The position numbers and the translations under genes are program-made. From Pandoraea apista (GTDB lineage Bacteria; Pseudomonadota; Gammaproteobacteria; Burkholderiales; Burkholderiaceae), in NCBI RefSeq assembly GCF_001465595.2, contig NZ_CP013481.2:2976001-3040000 (forward strand): a stretch of DNA of 64,000 nt. Reading direction: 5' to 3'. Shown in pieces: positions 53,266-61,315 of the stretch. The notes under the pieces were generated by a model, which saw only the letters and a list, made by a program, of their open reading frames with translations, did not search any database and was not told the DNA's origin. The first letter of the stretch is position 1; each line of letters opens with the position of its first letter.

Positions 53266-54750
53266 ATGACACCTACCCTCCAACGTCGCATGACCCGCGC
53301 CGGGCTCGCAGCCATCGTCACACTGCTGGGCGTTGCCGTGACCGATGCCCGGGCATCTGCCGCCGTGCCCGATGCGTTGCACGACGCCTGTACCGGCGAT
53401 CTGCACTCGCCGAAATACCGGCTCGGACTCGTCAGTCCGCGTCTGCTGTCATTGAATGCCTCGCTGTGCGCAGGTGGCGATACCGACGCCTTCTGGCAGG
53501 AAGTCGCCGCTTCGGGCACGCCCATAGTCGAAGCCATTCCGCAAGGCACCGTGACGGGCGATGAGTCGGCGTCGCTGCTGGCCCAACCGCCCGGCAAGGT
53601 CTCGCTGCTGACGTTCCTGTGGCGCGGGCATCCGCGCAACGTGCGTATTCTCGGCGCGCCGTCGGGCGACCACGACGATATGCGTCAACTGGGCACCAGC
53701 GATGTCTGGTACCGCAGCTATGTCGTGCCCGATACGGCGCGTCTGTCGTATCAACTCGCGCCAGACGTCCCCGATATTGAAGGCCCCGCGATGGCGCGTC
53801 GCCGTGCCGTGGTGAAGACCTTGCAGGCCGACCCGCTCAATCGTCACCCGTTCACCGTGGAAGGGTTCGATGGCAGGCGCAGCGTGAAGTCGTCGGTCAC
53901 ACTGCCCGGCGCACCGCCCCAACCGTGGATCGACCGACGCGCAAATGTGCCGGCCGGCACGGTGCAGGCGACACGATTCACCAGTACTGCCCTCGGTAAC
54001 ACGCGCGATATTTATATCTATCGCCCTGCCGGATATCGCGCGGACGATACCTCGCAAGGATTGCTGGTGGTGTTCGACGCGCATGCCTACGTGAATACGG
54101 TGCCCACGCCTGTCATTCTCGACAACCTCATCGCAGAAGGACGAATTCCTCGCACAGCCGCGCTTATCGTGGGCGTGATCGATAGCAGCACGCGGAGCAA
54201 GGAATTGCCGCCGAGTCCCGCGTTCGCACGCTTTCTGTCCAACGAATTAATGCCGTGGGCGAAGTCGCAGGGCATATCCGCCCCGGCTGCACGCACCGTG
54301 GTCGCAGGGTCGAGTTATGGCGGGTTGGCTTCCGCATGGGCGGCACATGAAGCGCCCCAGTGGTTCGGCAACGTGCTATCGCAGTCGGGTTCTTATTGGT
54401 GGTCGCCTTCACACGGTGACGCCGCCGCACGCGAATCGGGCTGGCTGATCCGGCAGTATGCCAGCGGCCCGCGCCTGCCGGTGAAGTTCTACCTCGAGTC
54501 GGGACTATTCGAAGACCGGCGCGGGCCGACCGGCATTGGCACGTCCGGGCGGCACATGCGCGACGTATTGCGTGCCAAGGGCTACGACGTGACGTATGCA
54601 TCGACGGCGACCGGACACGACTACCTCCACTGGCGCGGATCGCTCGCCTGCGGGTTGATGGCGCTCATTGGCACGCCCGGCACACTTCGTGACTTACATG
54701 CGGCACCAACAACGCCGCAGAGCCTCGCCAGCGTTTGCCCGATGCAGTAA
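53266..54750 (+). CDS. Enterochelin-esterase-like hydrolase, exported
   Basis: Serine esterase of 494 residues. A signal-like N-terminus (TRAGLAAIVTLLGVAVTDARASA) is followed by an N-terminal Fes-like domain and a catalytic domain with GSSYGGLASAWAA (nucleophile) and a terminal His in TGHDYLHWRG. Fes/IroE-type enzymes cleave the ester backbone of enterobactin or salmochelin to release iron. It starts 8 bp after the receptor stop, so it is co-transcribed and probably hydrolyses the siderophore in the periplasm. Confidence 0.88.
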   Translation: MTPTLQRRMTRAGLAAIVTLLGVAVTDARASAAVPDALHDACTGDLHSPKYRLGLVSPRLLSLNASLCAGGDTDAFWQEVAASGTPIVEAIPQGTVTGDESASLLAQPPGKVSLLTFLWRGHPRNVRILGAPSGDHDDMRQLGTSDVWYRSYVVPDTARLSYQLAPDVPDIEGPAMARRRAVVKTLQADPLNRHPFTVEGFDGRRSVKSSVTLPGAPPQPWIDRRANVPAGTVQATRFTSTALGNTRDIYIYRPAGYRADDTSQGLLVVFDAHAYVNTVPTPVILDNLIAEGRIPRTAALIVGVIDSSTRSKELPPSPAFARFLSNELMPWAKSQGISAPAARTVVAGSSYGGLASAWAAHEAPQWFGNVLSQSGSYWWSPSHGDAAARESGWLIRQYASGPRLPVKFYLESGLFEDRRGPTGIGTSGRHMRDVLRAKGYDVTYASTATGHDYLHWRGSLACGLMALIGTPGTLRDLHAAPTTPQSLASVCPMQ

Positions 54751-54754
54751 ACGC

Positions 54755-54783
54755 CGGGCGCCCCCCTTTGGGGTGGTCGCCCG
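54755..54783 (+). terminator. Hairpin terminator after the iron-uptake operon
   Basis: GC-rich stem CGGGCG-CC-CCCC paired with GGGG-GG-CGCCCG (two single T bulges) around a TTT loop, starting 5 bases after the esterase stop, with a short TCTT after it. Confidence 0.55.
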
Positions 54784-54835
54784 TCTTCCCAGATACGTTA
54801 CGTTTTCAAGCACGCTACCGTATCGCCATCTCCTT

Positions 54836-55285
54836 TTAACGCGCTGGCGGCAATGTGCCCTTCACCGTTTTTCTCGCCGCCTTCGCTTCCCTCACCCCTT
54901 TTACACTCGCGAGCCGCATGAGCCGCTGAAATTGCGGGCACGCCAAGTGCTCCGGCGCCGGGCAGACTGCGGCGTGTCGCAGCCCGTCGCGCAATGCGCT
55001 CAGTTGCCGGATGGTTCTGTCGATGTCGTCCGCTTTCGCCGTCAACCGCGACCGGTCGATGCTCGCCTTTCCTTGAGGCAGCAACATGCCGGCAATGTCA
55101 TCCAGCGAAAACCCCGCGGCGCGGCCCAATGCGATCAACGCCAGGGTCTGCAACACCGACGCGTCGTACTGACGCCGTAACCCGCGCCGTCCTGTCGCCG
55201 CAATGAGTCCCTTCTCTTCGTAATAGCGCAATGTGGATGGCGGTACCCCCGCGCGCTGCACGACTTCGCCTATGTCCAATGCCAT
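54836..55285 (-). CDS. MerR family transcriptional regulator
   Basis: Regulator of 149 residues. The start MALDIGEVVQRAGVPPSTLRYYEEKGLI is the MerR winged helix, followed by RRQYDASVLQTLALIALGRAAGFSLDDIAGML. A Cys-containing segment near the end (AAVCPAPEHLACPQF) may bind metal or sense thiol stress. The ATG at 55285 follows GGGAG. It is divergent from a DUF2938 gene whose promoter has the 19-bp spacer typical of MerR activation. Confidence 0.9.
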   Translation of the reverse strand: MALDIGEVVQRAGVPPSTLRYYEEKGLIAATGRRGLRRQYDASVLQTLALIALGRAAGFSLDDIAGMLLPQGKASIDRSRLTAKADDIDRTIRQLSALRDGLRHAAVCPAPEHLACPQFQRLMRLASVKGVREAKAARKTVKGTLPPAR

Positions 55286-55299
55286 ATCGACGCTCCCGC

Positions 55300-55330
55300 T
55301 TGACTTCAAGTTAACTTGAATTCGTATAGT
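55300..55330 (+). promoter_or_regulatory. MerR-type promoter with palindromic operator
   Basis: -35 TTGACT (55300-55305) and -10 TATAGT (55325-55330) are separated by 19 bases, the over-long spacer of MerR-controlled promoters. The perfect palindrome TTCAAGTTAACTTGAA fills 55305-55320. It faces the DUF2938 gene. Confidence 0.85.
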
Positions 55331-55388
55331 GCATCAAACACGGCGGCTGTGCTCGGCCGGCCGTTCCACCGGCATTCAGGAGTTGGAT

Positions 55389-55913
55389 ATGACGACCGCA
55401 CTCGAATCTCTGCTGTTCCTCGCCGCTCGGGCACTCGCGACGGGCGTTTGCGCAACCGCCGCGATGGATCTATGGGCGATCCTGCTGCGTCGTGCATTCG
55501 GGTTGACGTCGCTCGATTACGCGCTGGTCGGCCGATGGCTGGGTCATATGCCGGCAGGCCGTTTCGCACACGCGAGCATCGGGCGGGCGTCGCCCGTTTC
55601 GGGGGAAAAGGCGTTGGGATGGTTCGCGCATTACGCCATCGGCGTGGGATTTGCAGCTTGTTTCGTCGGCCTCGCCGGCCCCGCGTGGTGGCAGGCGCCG
55701 ACGTTCGCACCGGCACTGGCGTTCGGCATCGGCACGATCGTTGTACCGTTCTTCATCATGCAACCGGCATTCGGTGCAGGCATTGCGGCATCGAAGACGC
55801 CCAACCCCACACAGGCACGATTGCGCAGTCTCATGACGCACAGCGTTTTCGGTCTCGGCCTCTATGCGGGAGGCTGGTTAGTGAGCCTGGCGGGCCGGGC
55901 AATCGTGGACTAA
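55389..55913 (+). CDS. DUF2938 family membrane protein
   Basis: Inner-membrane protein of 174 residues with four or five hydrophobic helices (LATGVCATAAMDLWAIL, ALGWFAHYAIGVGFAACFVGL and others), matching DUF2938. AGGAG precedes the ATG at 55389. It is divergent from and very likely switched on by the MerR-type regulator. Its molecular role is unknown to me. Confidence 0.85.
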   Translation: MTTALESLLFLAARALATGVCATAAMDLWAILLRRAFGLTSLDYALVGRWLGHMPAGRFAHASIGRASPVSGEKALGWFAHYAIGVGFAACFVGLAGPAWWQAPTFAPALAFGIGTIVVPFFIMQPAFGAGIAASKTPNPTQARLRSLMTHSVFGLGLYAGGWLVSLAGRAIVD

Positions 55914-56053
55914 GGCGGTTTCGCACGACGCGCGCTTGAGCTGTCACAGACGCCGTACTATAGTGGCCGACGCCATGCATTGCTTGCGGTACCTTGGCGT
56001 CCTCACAACACGGCATGGCGTCGTTGCACGCCTACTCAAGGATTTCGCCCACT

Positions 56054-56839
56054 ATGGACACCACCGTCGTCGAAAGCTGGAAGGATTTCATGGAGTTGTC
56101 CTCCCGCTTCGAAGGTTGGGCCTTTCGCGGGCAGCAGGATGCGCGTTGGCACCTGCAAAGCTCGCTCTCGCGGTATCTGCACGCCTACGTGTCCGACAAG
56201 GAACAGTGGCGAAGCCGCGAAGCGCGTGCCATCCGCATCTTCCGGCGCAAGGCGCATAACCATGTGCCGTGGCCCGAGCTGTTGCACGACGACCTGCGCT
56301 GCCTCGGGCTAATGCAGCACCACGGCGCGCCCACCCGCTTGCTGGACTTCACGAAGTCGCCCTTCGTCGCCGCTTTCTTCGCGCTGGAGCGCGCCACGAG
56401 CGATTCGGCCATCTTCGCGCTGAACACCCCCGCGCTTTACGACGACCGCGCTCGCCCGCGCCATGCACCGTGGCTCACGCGCGATACGATCGATCCGCGC
56501 GTGAAAGGGAACATGGCGAAGTACTTTCTCGGCAACGACAACGAAGTGGTCTGGTTCGGCGAGCCGGAAGAGATGGACGGCCGCCTCATCGCGCAATCGG
56601 GAACCTTTGTGGTGCCGGGCGTGATCGACAAGCCGCTGCACCGCATTCTCGACGGTTACGAGAGCGATGAGCCGTTGCTGCGCAAGATCGTGCTGCCAGT
56701 GGCACTGCGCGCGGACGCAATGAAGTGGCTCTACCGGATGAACGTGACGAACGCGTCGCTGTTCCCCGACCTTGACGGTCTGGCACGCTCGATTGCCGTC
56801 GAAATCGAAATGGTCTGGCCGACGCAGACGCTCGGCTGA
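56054..56839 (+). CDS. FRG-domain protein
   Basis: Protein of 261 residues with the FRG domain, named for its conserved Phe-Arg-Gly: GWAFRGQQDARWHLQSSLSRYL near residues 21-42, then GLMQHHGAPTRLLDFTKSPFVAAFFAL and LIAQSGTFVVPG. FRG domains occur in many bacteria, sometimes in toxin- or phage-related settings, and their chemistry is unknown. The ATG at 56054 is the likely start, though the ribosome site is distant. No partner gene is obvious; the diguanylate cyclase gene converges on it. Confidence 0.85.
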   Translation: MDTTVVESWKDFMELSSRFEGWAFRGQQDARWHLQSSLSRYLHAYVSDKEQWRSREARAIRIFRRKAHNHVPWPELLHDDLRCLGLMQHHGAPTRLLDFTKSPFVAAFFALERATSDSAIFALNTPALYDDRARPRHAPWLTRDTIDPRVKGNMAKYFLGNDNEVVWFGEPEEMDGRLIAQSGTFVVPGVIDKPLHRILDGYESDEPLLRKIVLPVALRADAMKWLYRMNVTNASLFPDLDGLARSIAVEIEMVWPTQTLG

Positions 56840-56882
56840 GCGAGGTTCATGGGGCGGCCCATGGCCGGCTTCCCGTTGCACC

Positions 56883-58283
56883 TTACAACAGGCGCTCCAG
56901 AAAGCTGGCCCCGCCCGAGCGGCGCTCGGACTTGTTCGCGTACATGCGCTGATCGGCAACGCGGATAAGTTCGCTCAACGATTCGCCATCTTCCGGGAAT
57001 ACCGCCACCCCCACGCTCACGCGCACGGTCAGGCTCGCGTCGTTCACCGAGATGGCCTGCTCGATCTCCGAGCGCAAACGTGTCACGGCGAAATCGATCC
57101 TCTCGACAATCTCCGCATCCTGAACGATGGCGACGAACTCGTCGCCAGAGTGACGTGCTACAAAGCCGCACTCCGCCACCCCCGCCTTCATCCGATGGCC
57201 GATCTCCTTGAGCAGCACGTCGCCTGCGGCATGACCAAGGCTGTCGTTCACCCCTTTGAATCCGTCGATATCGGCAAAAAGCAGCGCCAGCTTTCCGTTG
57301 GTGCGCTGCGCTCGACGCACGGCTTCGCGCGCGAACTCACCAAACGTGCGGCGGTTCGGCAGTCCGGTCAGTTCATCGAAACGCGCCGCCTTGTAGAGAT
57401 CGTCGATGAGTTGCTTGCGCTCGATCGCCAGCGCGGTTTGATCGCAGACGAATGCCAGCAGGCGTTGCGCGGTTTCCGCCTGCAACGCGCGGGCCCGGCC
57501 ATAGATCATGAGCGTGCCCACCGCGCGCCGCGCTGTGTACATGGGCAACACGGCTAACGCGTGCTTTCCTGGCGCCGCGCTCTCCTCTGGCGAGAAAGGT
57601 TCGCACCGCCACTGCCCGGGCAACGGGGCCTGCGCCTCATCGGGCACCGCCTCGATCAGCCGCCACTGCGATTGCCGGGCGTTCGTGGCCCGCGTGGAAA
57701 GCGCCTCTGCTTGCGACCAGTCGAGCACCGGGATCTCGGCACTGTCGCGGTACTGATACGCCTTCTCCCACGTCATCAGTTCGGCGTCGCATGTCGCAAC
57801 GACGATGGCGTCGATGGGGAACAACGTGCAGAGCGTGTCGTGAACCGCCTTGCAAAGCGAGCGGACGTCCGCGGCGTCGTGCGCGGCTTCGGAGATCGAA
57901 TAAGTCGCTCGTTGCAGCGCTTCGGCGTGCTTCTTTGCCGACACATCGCGCGCCACACCGATGCGCAAGCCGTACTCGCCGGACCAGCGCGCCGACCACA
58001 TGATGTGGACGTAGTGACCGTCCTTGTGAATGTAGCGGTTCTCGAAGCCAATGCGCGGATGCCCCGACATCACCAGCTTCGACTCCTCAATCGTGCGCTC
58101 GCGGTCTTCCTTTGCCACGAAATCGATCATCGGGCGCCCCATCAATTCCTGCGAGGAGTACCCGAGAATGCGCTCGCAAGCTGGACTCACATACATAAGA
58201 GTGCCGGCTTCATTGACGAGAAATACCGCGTCCAGCAGCAACTCCATGCAGCTCGCCAGAACGTCTTTTGTTACGAATTCCAT
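56883..58283 (-). CDS. PAS-GAF-GGDEF diguanylate cyclase
   Basis: Signalling enzyme of 466 residues, apparently soluble. A PAS domain covers about residues 8-125 (LLLDAVFLVNEAGTLMYVSPACERILGYS). A GAF-like domain spans about 130-300, then a GGDEF domain starts at DELTGLPNRRTF. The active-site motif reads SGDEF instead of GGDEF. The inhibitory RxxD site five residues upstream reads AECG, so product inhibition should be missing. It should make cyclic di-GMP if the Gly-to-Ser change is tolerated. Confidence 0.9.
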   Translation of the reverse strand: MEFVTKDVLASCMELLLDAVFLVNEAGTLMYVSPACERILGYSSQELMGRPMIDFVAKEDRERTIEESKLVMSGHPRIGFENRYIHKDGHYVHIMWSARWSGEYGLRIGVARDVSAKKHAEALQRATYSISEAAHDAADVRSLCKAVHDTLCTLFPIDAIVVATCDAELMTWEKAYQYRDSAEIPVLDWSQAEALSTRATNARQSQWRLIEAVPDEAQAPLPGQWRCEPFSPEESAAPGKHALAVLPMYTARRAVGTLMIYGRARALQAETAQRLLAFVCDQTALAIERKQLIDDLYKAARFDELTGLPNRRTFGEFAREAVRRAQRTNGKLALLFADIDGFKGVNDSLGHAAGDVLLKEIGHRMKAGVAECGFVARHSGDEFVAIVQDAEIVERIDFAVTRLRSEIEQAISVNDASLTVRVSVGVAVFPEDGESLSELIRVADQRMYANKSERRSGGASFLERLL

Positions 58284-58396
58284 TTATTTCGAACGGGCAT
58301 GAATCATCGGCCCTGCATTTACCAATCTCAACATGTGAATATTTCATCACTATGACAACGCAACACTTGCGATTGCTGCTCTACGCTGCGCACAAC

Positions 58397-58645
58397 TCAG
58401 AAGATCAGTTGTTTCACCCACCTCGGAGTGGCAACGTTCGTCGCACATTCCGACCGACATTTCCGGCACGCCGCCTCGTATTCGGTACGAAGCAGCCTGA
58501 TTCTGCCCGCAACGAGATGCCTGAATTCCAACTCTCGTTCGCTAAAACCCACCCGGTCCACGTACTTCGAGCCGTCGGGCAAAGCGCCCCGGATTTCGTA
58601 GTAAGTCACCCCGTCACGCGAATATTTCACCACTTTGGCTGCCAT
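58397..58645 (-). CDS. Small hypothetical protein
   Basis: Possible protein of 82 residues starting MAAKVVKYSRDGVTYYEIRG and ending WVKQLIF, with three cysteines (ACRKCRSEC). Composition looks protein-like but the ribosome site is weak and no family is recognised. It lies at the edge of a gene-poor, AT-richer stretch upstream of the diguanylate cyclase gene. Confidence 0.4.
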   Translation of the reverse strand: MAAKVVKYSRDGVTYYEIRGALPDGSKYVDRVGFSERELEFRHLVAGRIRLLRTEYEAACRKCRSECATNVATPRWVKQLIF

Positions 58646-59285
58646 CTTTGCCCAGTCTTTATGTGTTTTTGCTCTGCCAAAACTTCCCTGTTATTTTCTG
58701 TACTGCCGGAGGGTGACAACGATTGTCACTTGGCAAATTCAAATTGGCAACCACGGCAATACACCCGTGGCAGCCTTACCACGGGCGGCTTTCGGCGATA
58801 GTCGCCGTTGGCAAGCGGCAAATACCACGCTCCTCAATTGCGATAATTTCAACAAAATATATCGGATGACTAATCAAGAGTTTTTTATTAACCATTCCAT
58901 CTTTAAATTTTTTATATCAATAGATCACCGGAAATGACAAAATTTCCGTCATTCACAGAATTAACCAACCTTTCACCTGCGCTCCATCTTGGCGTCGCGA
59001 TTCTGGAATTTATACATTCAAATCAAATCCGGGATATTCAGGACAACGATTTATAGCCAATCGACGCGATTTTTCCCGGATTTCCGGGCATGCTCGCCGG
59101 CAAGTCGTAGCGAGCGCGGACAGCCGTGCCGCCGGCCACATCAGCTTTCGCCCGGATGGCATGGAGACCTACCTGCCTGCGCTGACGTCGACTAGCATAG
59201 GAGGCATGATGACCGACGCCATGTAGCGTGCGGATCAGCAAAGCCGCTACCACGCTCACAACAGCGGCAATGACAGGAGATCGCA
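58646..59285. other. Gene-poor, AT-richer intergenic region
   Basis: This 640-base gap holds no convincing gene. The part from about 58840 to 59070 is markedly richer in A and T than the surroundings. A short ATG-ATG open frame of six codons (59206-59226) follows a strong AGGAGG but encodes only MMTDAM before TAG. It could be a leader or a gene remnant. Confidence 0.5.
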
Positions 59286-59759
59286 ATGACCAAGCTCGTC
59301 ACATGCGTATGGTTCGATCAGGGCCAGGCCCGCGAGGCGGCAGAGTTCTACGCCGCCACATTCCCCGACAGTCATGTCGACGCGCGTCACGCGTCGCCGA
59401 TCCCCGGCGTCGGCCAGGGGGACGACCTGACAGTGGAGTTCACCGTGCTCGGTCAGCGATTCGTCGGTCTGAACGGCGGTCCCGAGTTCAAACCGAACGA
59501 AGCGGTGAGCTTTATGGTGCTCACGCAGAGCCAGGAAGAGACCGACCGCTACTGGAACGCCATCGTCGGCAACGGTGGCAAAGCGTCTGCCTGCGGCTGG
59601 TGCAAAGACCAATGGGGATTCTCGTGGCAGATCACGCCGCAGCGTCTGCTGGATCTCGTGACGAGTCCCGACGTCGCCACTGCACGCCGGGCGATGGAAG
59701 CCATGATGACCATGTCCAAGATCGATATCGCCGCACTCGAGCGCGCTGTCGCGGGTTGA
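59286..59759 (+). CDS. VOC/PhnB-like protein
   Basis: Protein of 157 residues of the PhnB/3-demethylubiquinone methyltransferase-like VOC group. It has [26 protein letters not shown] at the start, [20 protein letters not shown] in the middle, and [16 protein letters not shown] near the end. AGGAG precedes the ATG. The true reaction of this subgroup is mostly unknown. It stands alone next to a gene-poor region. Confidence 0.87.
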   Translation: MTKLVTCVWFDQGQAREAAEFYAATFPDSHVDARHASPIPGVGQGDDLTVEFTVLGQRFVGLNGGPEFKPNEAVSFMVLTQSQEETDRYWNAIVGNGGKASACGWCKDQWGFSWQITPQRLLDLVTSPDVATARRAMEAMMTMSKIDIAALERAVAG

Positions 59760-60280
59760 TGCAGCTCCCAAGGCCGGCCTTCGTCGGCGAATGCTTCGGC
59801 AGCCTCATGCGCTTCCGGCATGGAACGAGACTGCGCACGGCGTGCGCTTGCCGGCGCATGCCAAAACAGGCTATGGATCGCGTCGGGCATAGCGACTTCG
59901 CATACCTACCCCTCACAATGACCGCGCTTGCCGCCAATGCACTTGACGTCATCCGCTCATAGCGTATAGAGTCACCGCATGACGAATTCCAGCACCCGCC
60001 TCTCGCAGCGTTTGCACGGTGTCCCGATGGGACAGCGGGGTGCGTTCGTCAAAAGCAAAAAACAGTCGCTCAACTGACCGGAGCGTGCTGTTCCGTCAGT
60101 TGAGCGACGGAATAGCCACGTGGACCCGGCAGTCCCGCCCCGCACGCAGCGCCGCCTGGCGCCTGGCATTACCCGGCCCGCCTGCCCTGAAGTTCTCCCA
60201 CGCGTCTGACACATTACGTCGCGCAACTGTTCGGTTTCCGTACAGGTCATCACACGTACGTATTGTCCAGGGAGACACTC
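59760..60280. other. Intergenic region before the DapA-family gene
   Basis: This 521-base gap has no convincing protein gene. It contains a minus-strand intrinsic terminator at 60051-60108 for which no leftward gene is evident, and the upstream region of the DapA-family gene. Confidence 0.5.
60051..60108 (-). terminator. Orphan minus-strand terminator
   Basis: Perfect 14-bp stem GTCGCTCAACTGAC / GTCAGTTGAGCGAC at 60065-60078 and 60095-60108. On the minus strand it is followed by TGTTTTTTGCTTTT. No recognised leftward gene precedes it, so it may end a small RNA or short frame read from about 60280. Confidence 0.75.
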
Positions 60281-61270
60281 ATGCAAGTTGCGCAGTCCCA
60301 CACCCCGTCGCCGGCTTCGTCTGACGCGTCCGCCGCATGCCTCAGCGCTGCCTCACCCGGTACCCCGGCGTTTCGCGGAATCTGGCTGCCGCTCGTCACG
60401 CCGTTCCTGCGCAAGGGTGCCGACACGCCGGTCGACCACGCGGCATTGCGCCGGCTCGTCGCCCATTACCGTCACTCGGGCATTGCCGGTTTCGTGATCT
60501 GCGGCACAACAGGCGAAGCGGCAGCGCTCGACGAAGCCGAACAACTCGCCGTATTCGACACGGTGCTGACAGAGGCCGGCGATCTCCCCGTGATTGCGGG
60601 ACTCTCGGGCAATCATCTGGGCCACACTCTCTCCCGTATGGACGCCTTCAATGCGCTGCCTCTCGCGGGCGTGCTGACCCCAGCGCCGTATTACATACGG
60701 CCGTCGCAGGCGGGACTGGCCGGCTGGTTCCAGACGCTCGCCGACCGCTCGCGCGCGCCGCTCGTGCTGTACGACATTCCCTATCGCACCGGCGCTACGC
60801 TGACGCTCGATACGTTGCTCACGCTCGCGGGCCACGGCAACATTAGCGCGATCAAGGATTGCGGCGGCAATGCGCATACCACACAGTCGCTTATCGCCGA
60901 CGGCCGCCTGTCGGTTCTCGCCGGCGAGGATCACCAGTTGCTGTCTACGCTGACGATGGGAGGACACGGCGCGATCATCGCGTCGTCGCATTGCCGGCCG
61001 GCGCATTTCGCGGCACTGTATTGCGCAGTGCAAGCGCAGCAACTTGACGTGGCCCGCGCACTGTTCCATGCGCTCATGCCGGTGGTAAAGCTGCTGTTCG
61101 CCGAGGCCAATCCCGGCCCGGTCAAGGCGTGGCTCGCCCGCGAAGGACTGCTGACGGACGTATTGCGGGCACCGATGACGAGCGCATCGCCCACGGTGGC
61201 GCAACAGTTGGTAGACGCGATTGCCGCCGTCGACGCCGGATTCGGCGCCAAGGCGGTCAACGCTGCATGA
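60281..61270 (+). CDS. DapA/NAL family enzyme
   Basis: Class I aldolase of 329 residues. After a Ser/Ala-rich leader of about 30 residues it reads GIWLPLVTPF, then the intact GFVICGTTGEAAAL loop. The catalytic Tyr is in LYDIPYRTG and the Schiff-base Lys in AIKDCGG. The intact GTTGE and RTG elements make it closer to true dihydrodipicolinate synthases than the gene at 9.9 kb, though the long leader is unusual. GGGAG precedes the ATG. It stands alone upstream of a chemoreceptor gene. Confidence 0.88.
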   Translation: MQVAQSHTPSPASSDASAACLSAASPGTPAFRGIWLPLVTPFLRKGADTPVDHAALRRLVAHYRHSGIAGFVICGTTGEAAALDEAEQLAVFDTVLTEAGDLPVIAGLSGNHLGHTLSRMDAFNALPLAGVLTPAPYYIRPSQAGLAGWFQTLADRSRAPLVLYDIPYRTGATLTLDTLLTLAGHGNISAIKDCGGNAHTTQSLIADGRLSVLAGEDHQLLSTLTMGGHGAIIASSHCRPAHFAALYCAVQAQQLDVARALFHALMPVVKLLFAEANPGPVKAWLAREGLLTDVLRAPMTSASPTVAQQLVDAIAAVDAGFGAKAVNAA

Positions 61271-61315
61271 GGCATGACGGGCGCAACAAGCGGCGCCCGC
61301 GCCTGACGGCCCTCA

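Noticed and set aside
59038..59286. Leftward 82-residue frame with a hydrophobic start
   Set aside because: It crosses the AT-rich patch, has no ribosome site and an implausible basic tail.
59972..60301. Leftward 109-residue frame before the DapA gene
   Set aside because: It reads through a strong leftward terminator and has no recognisable pattern.
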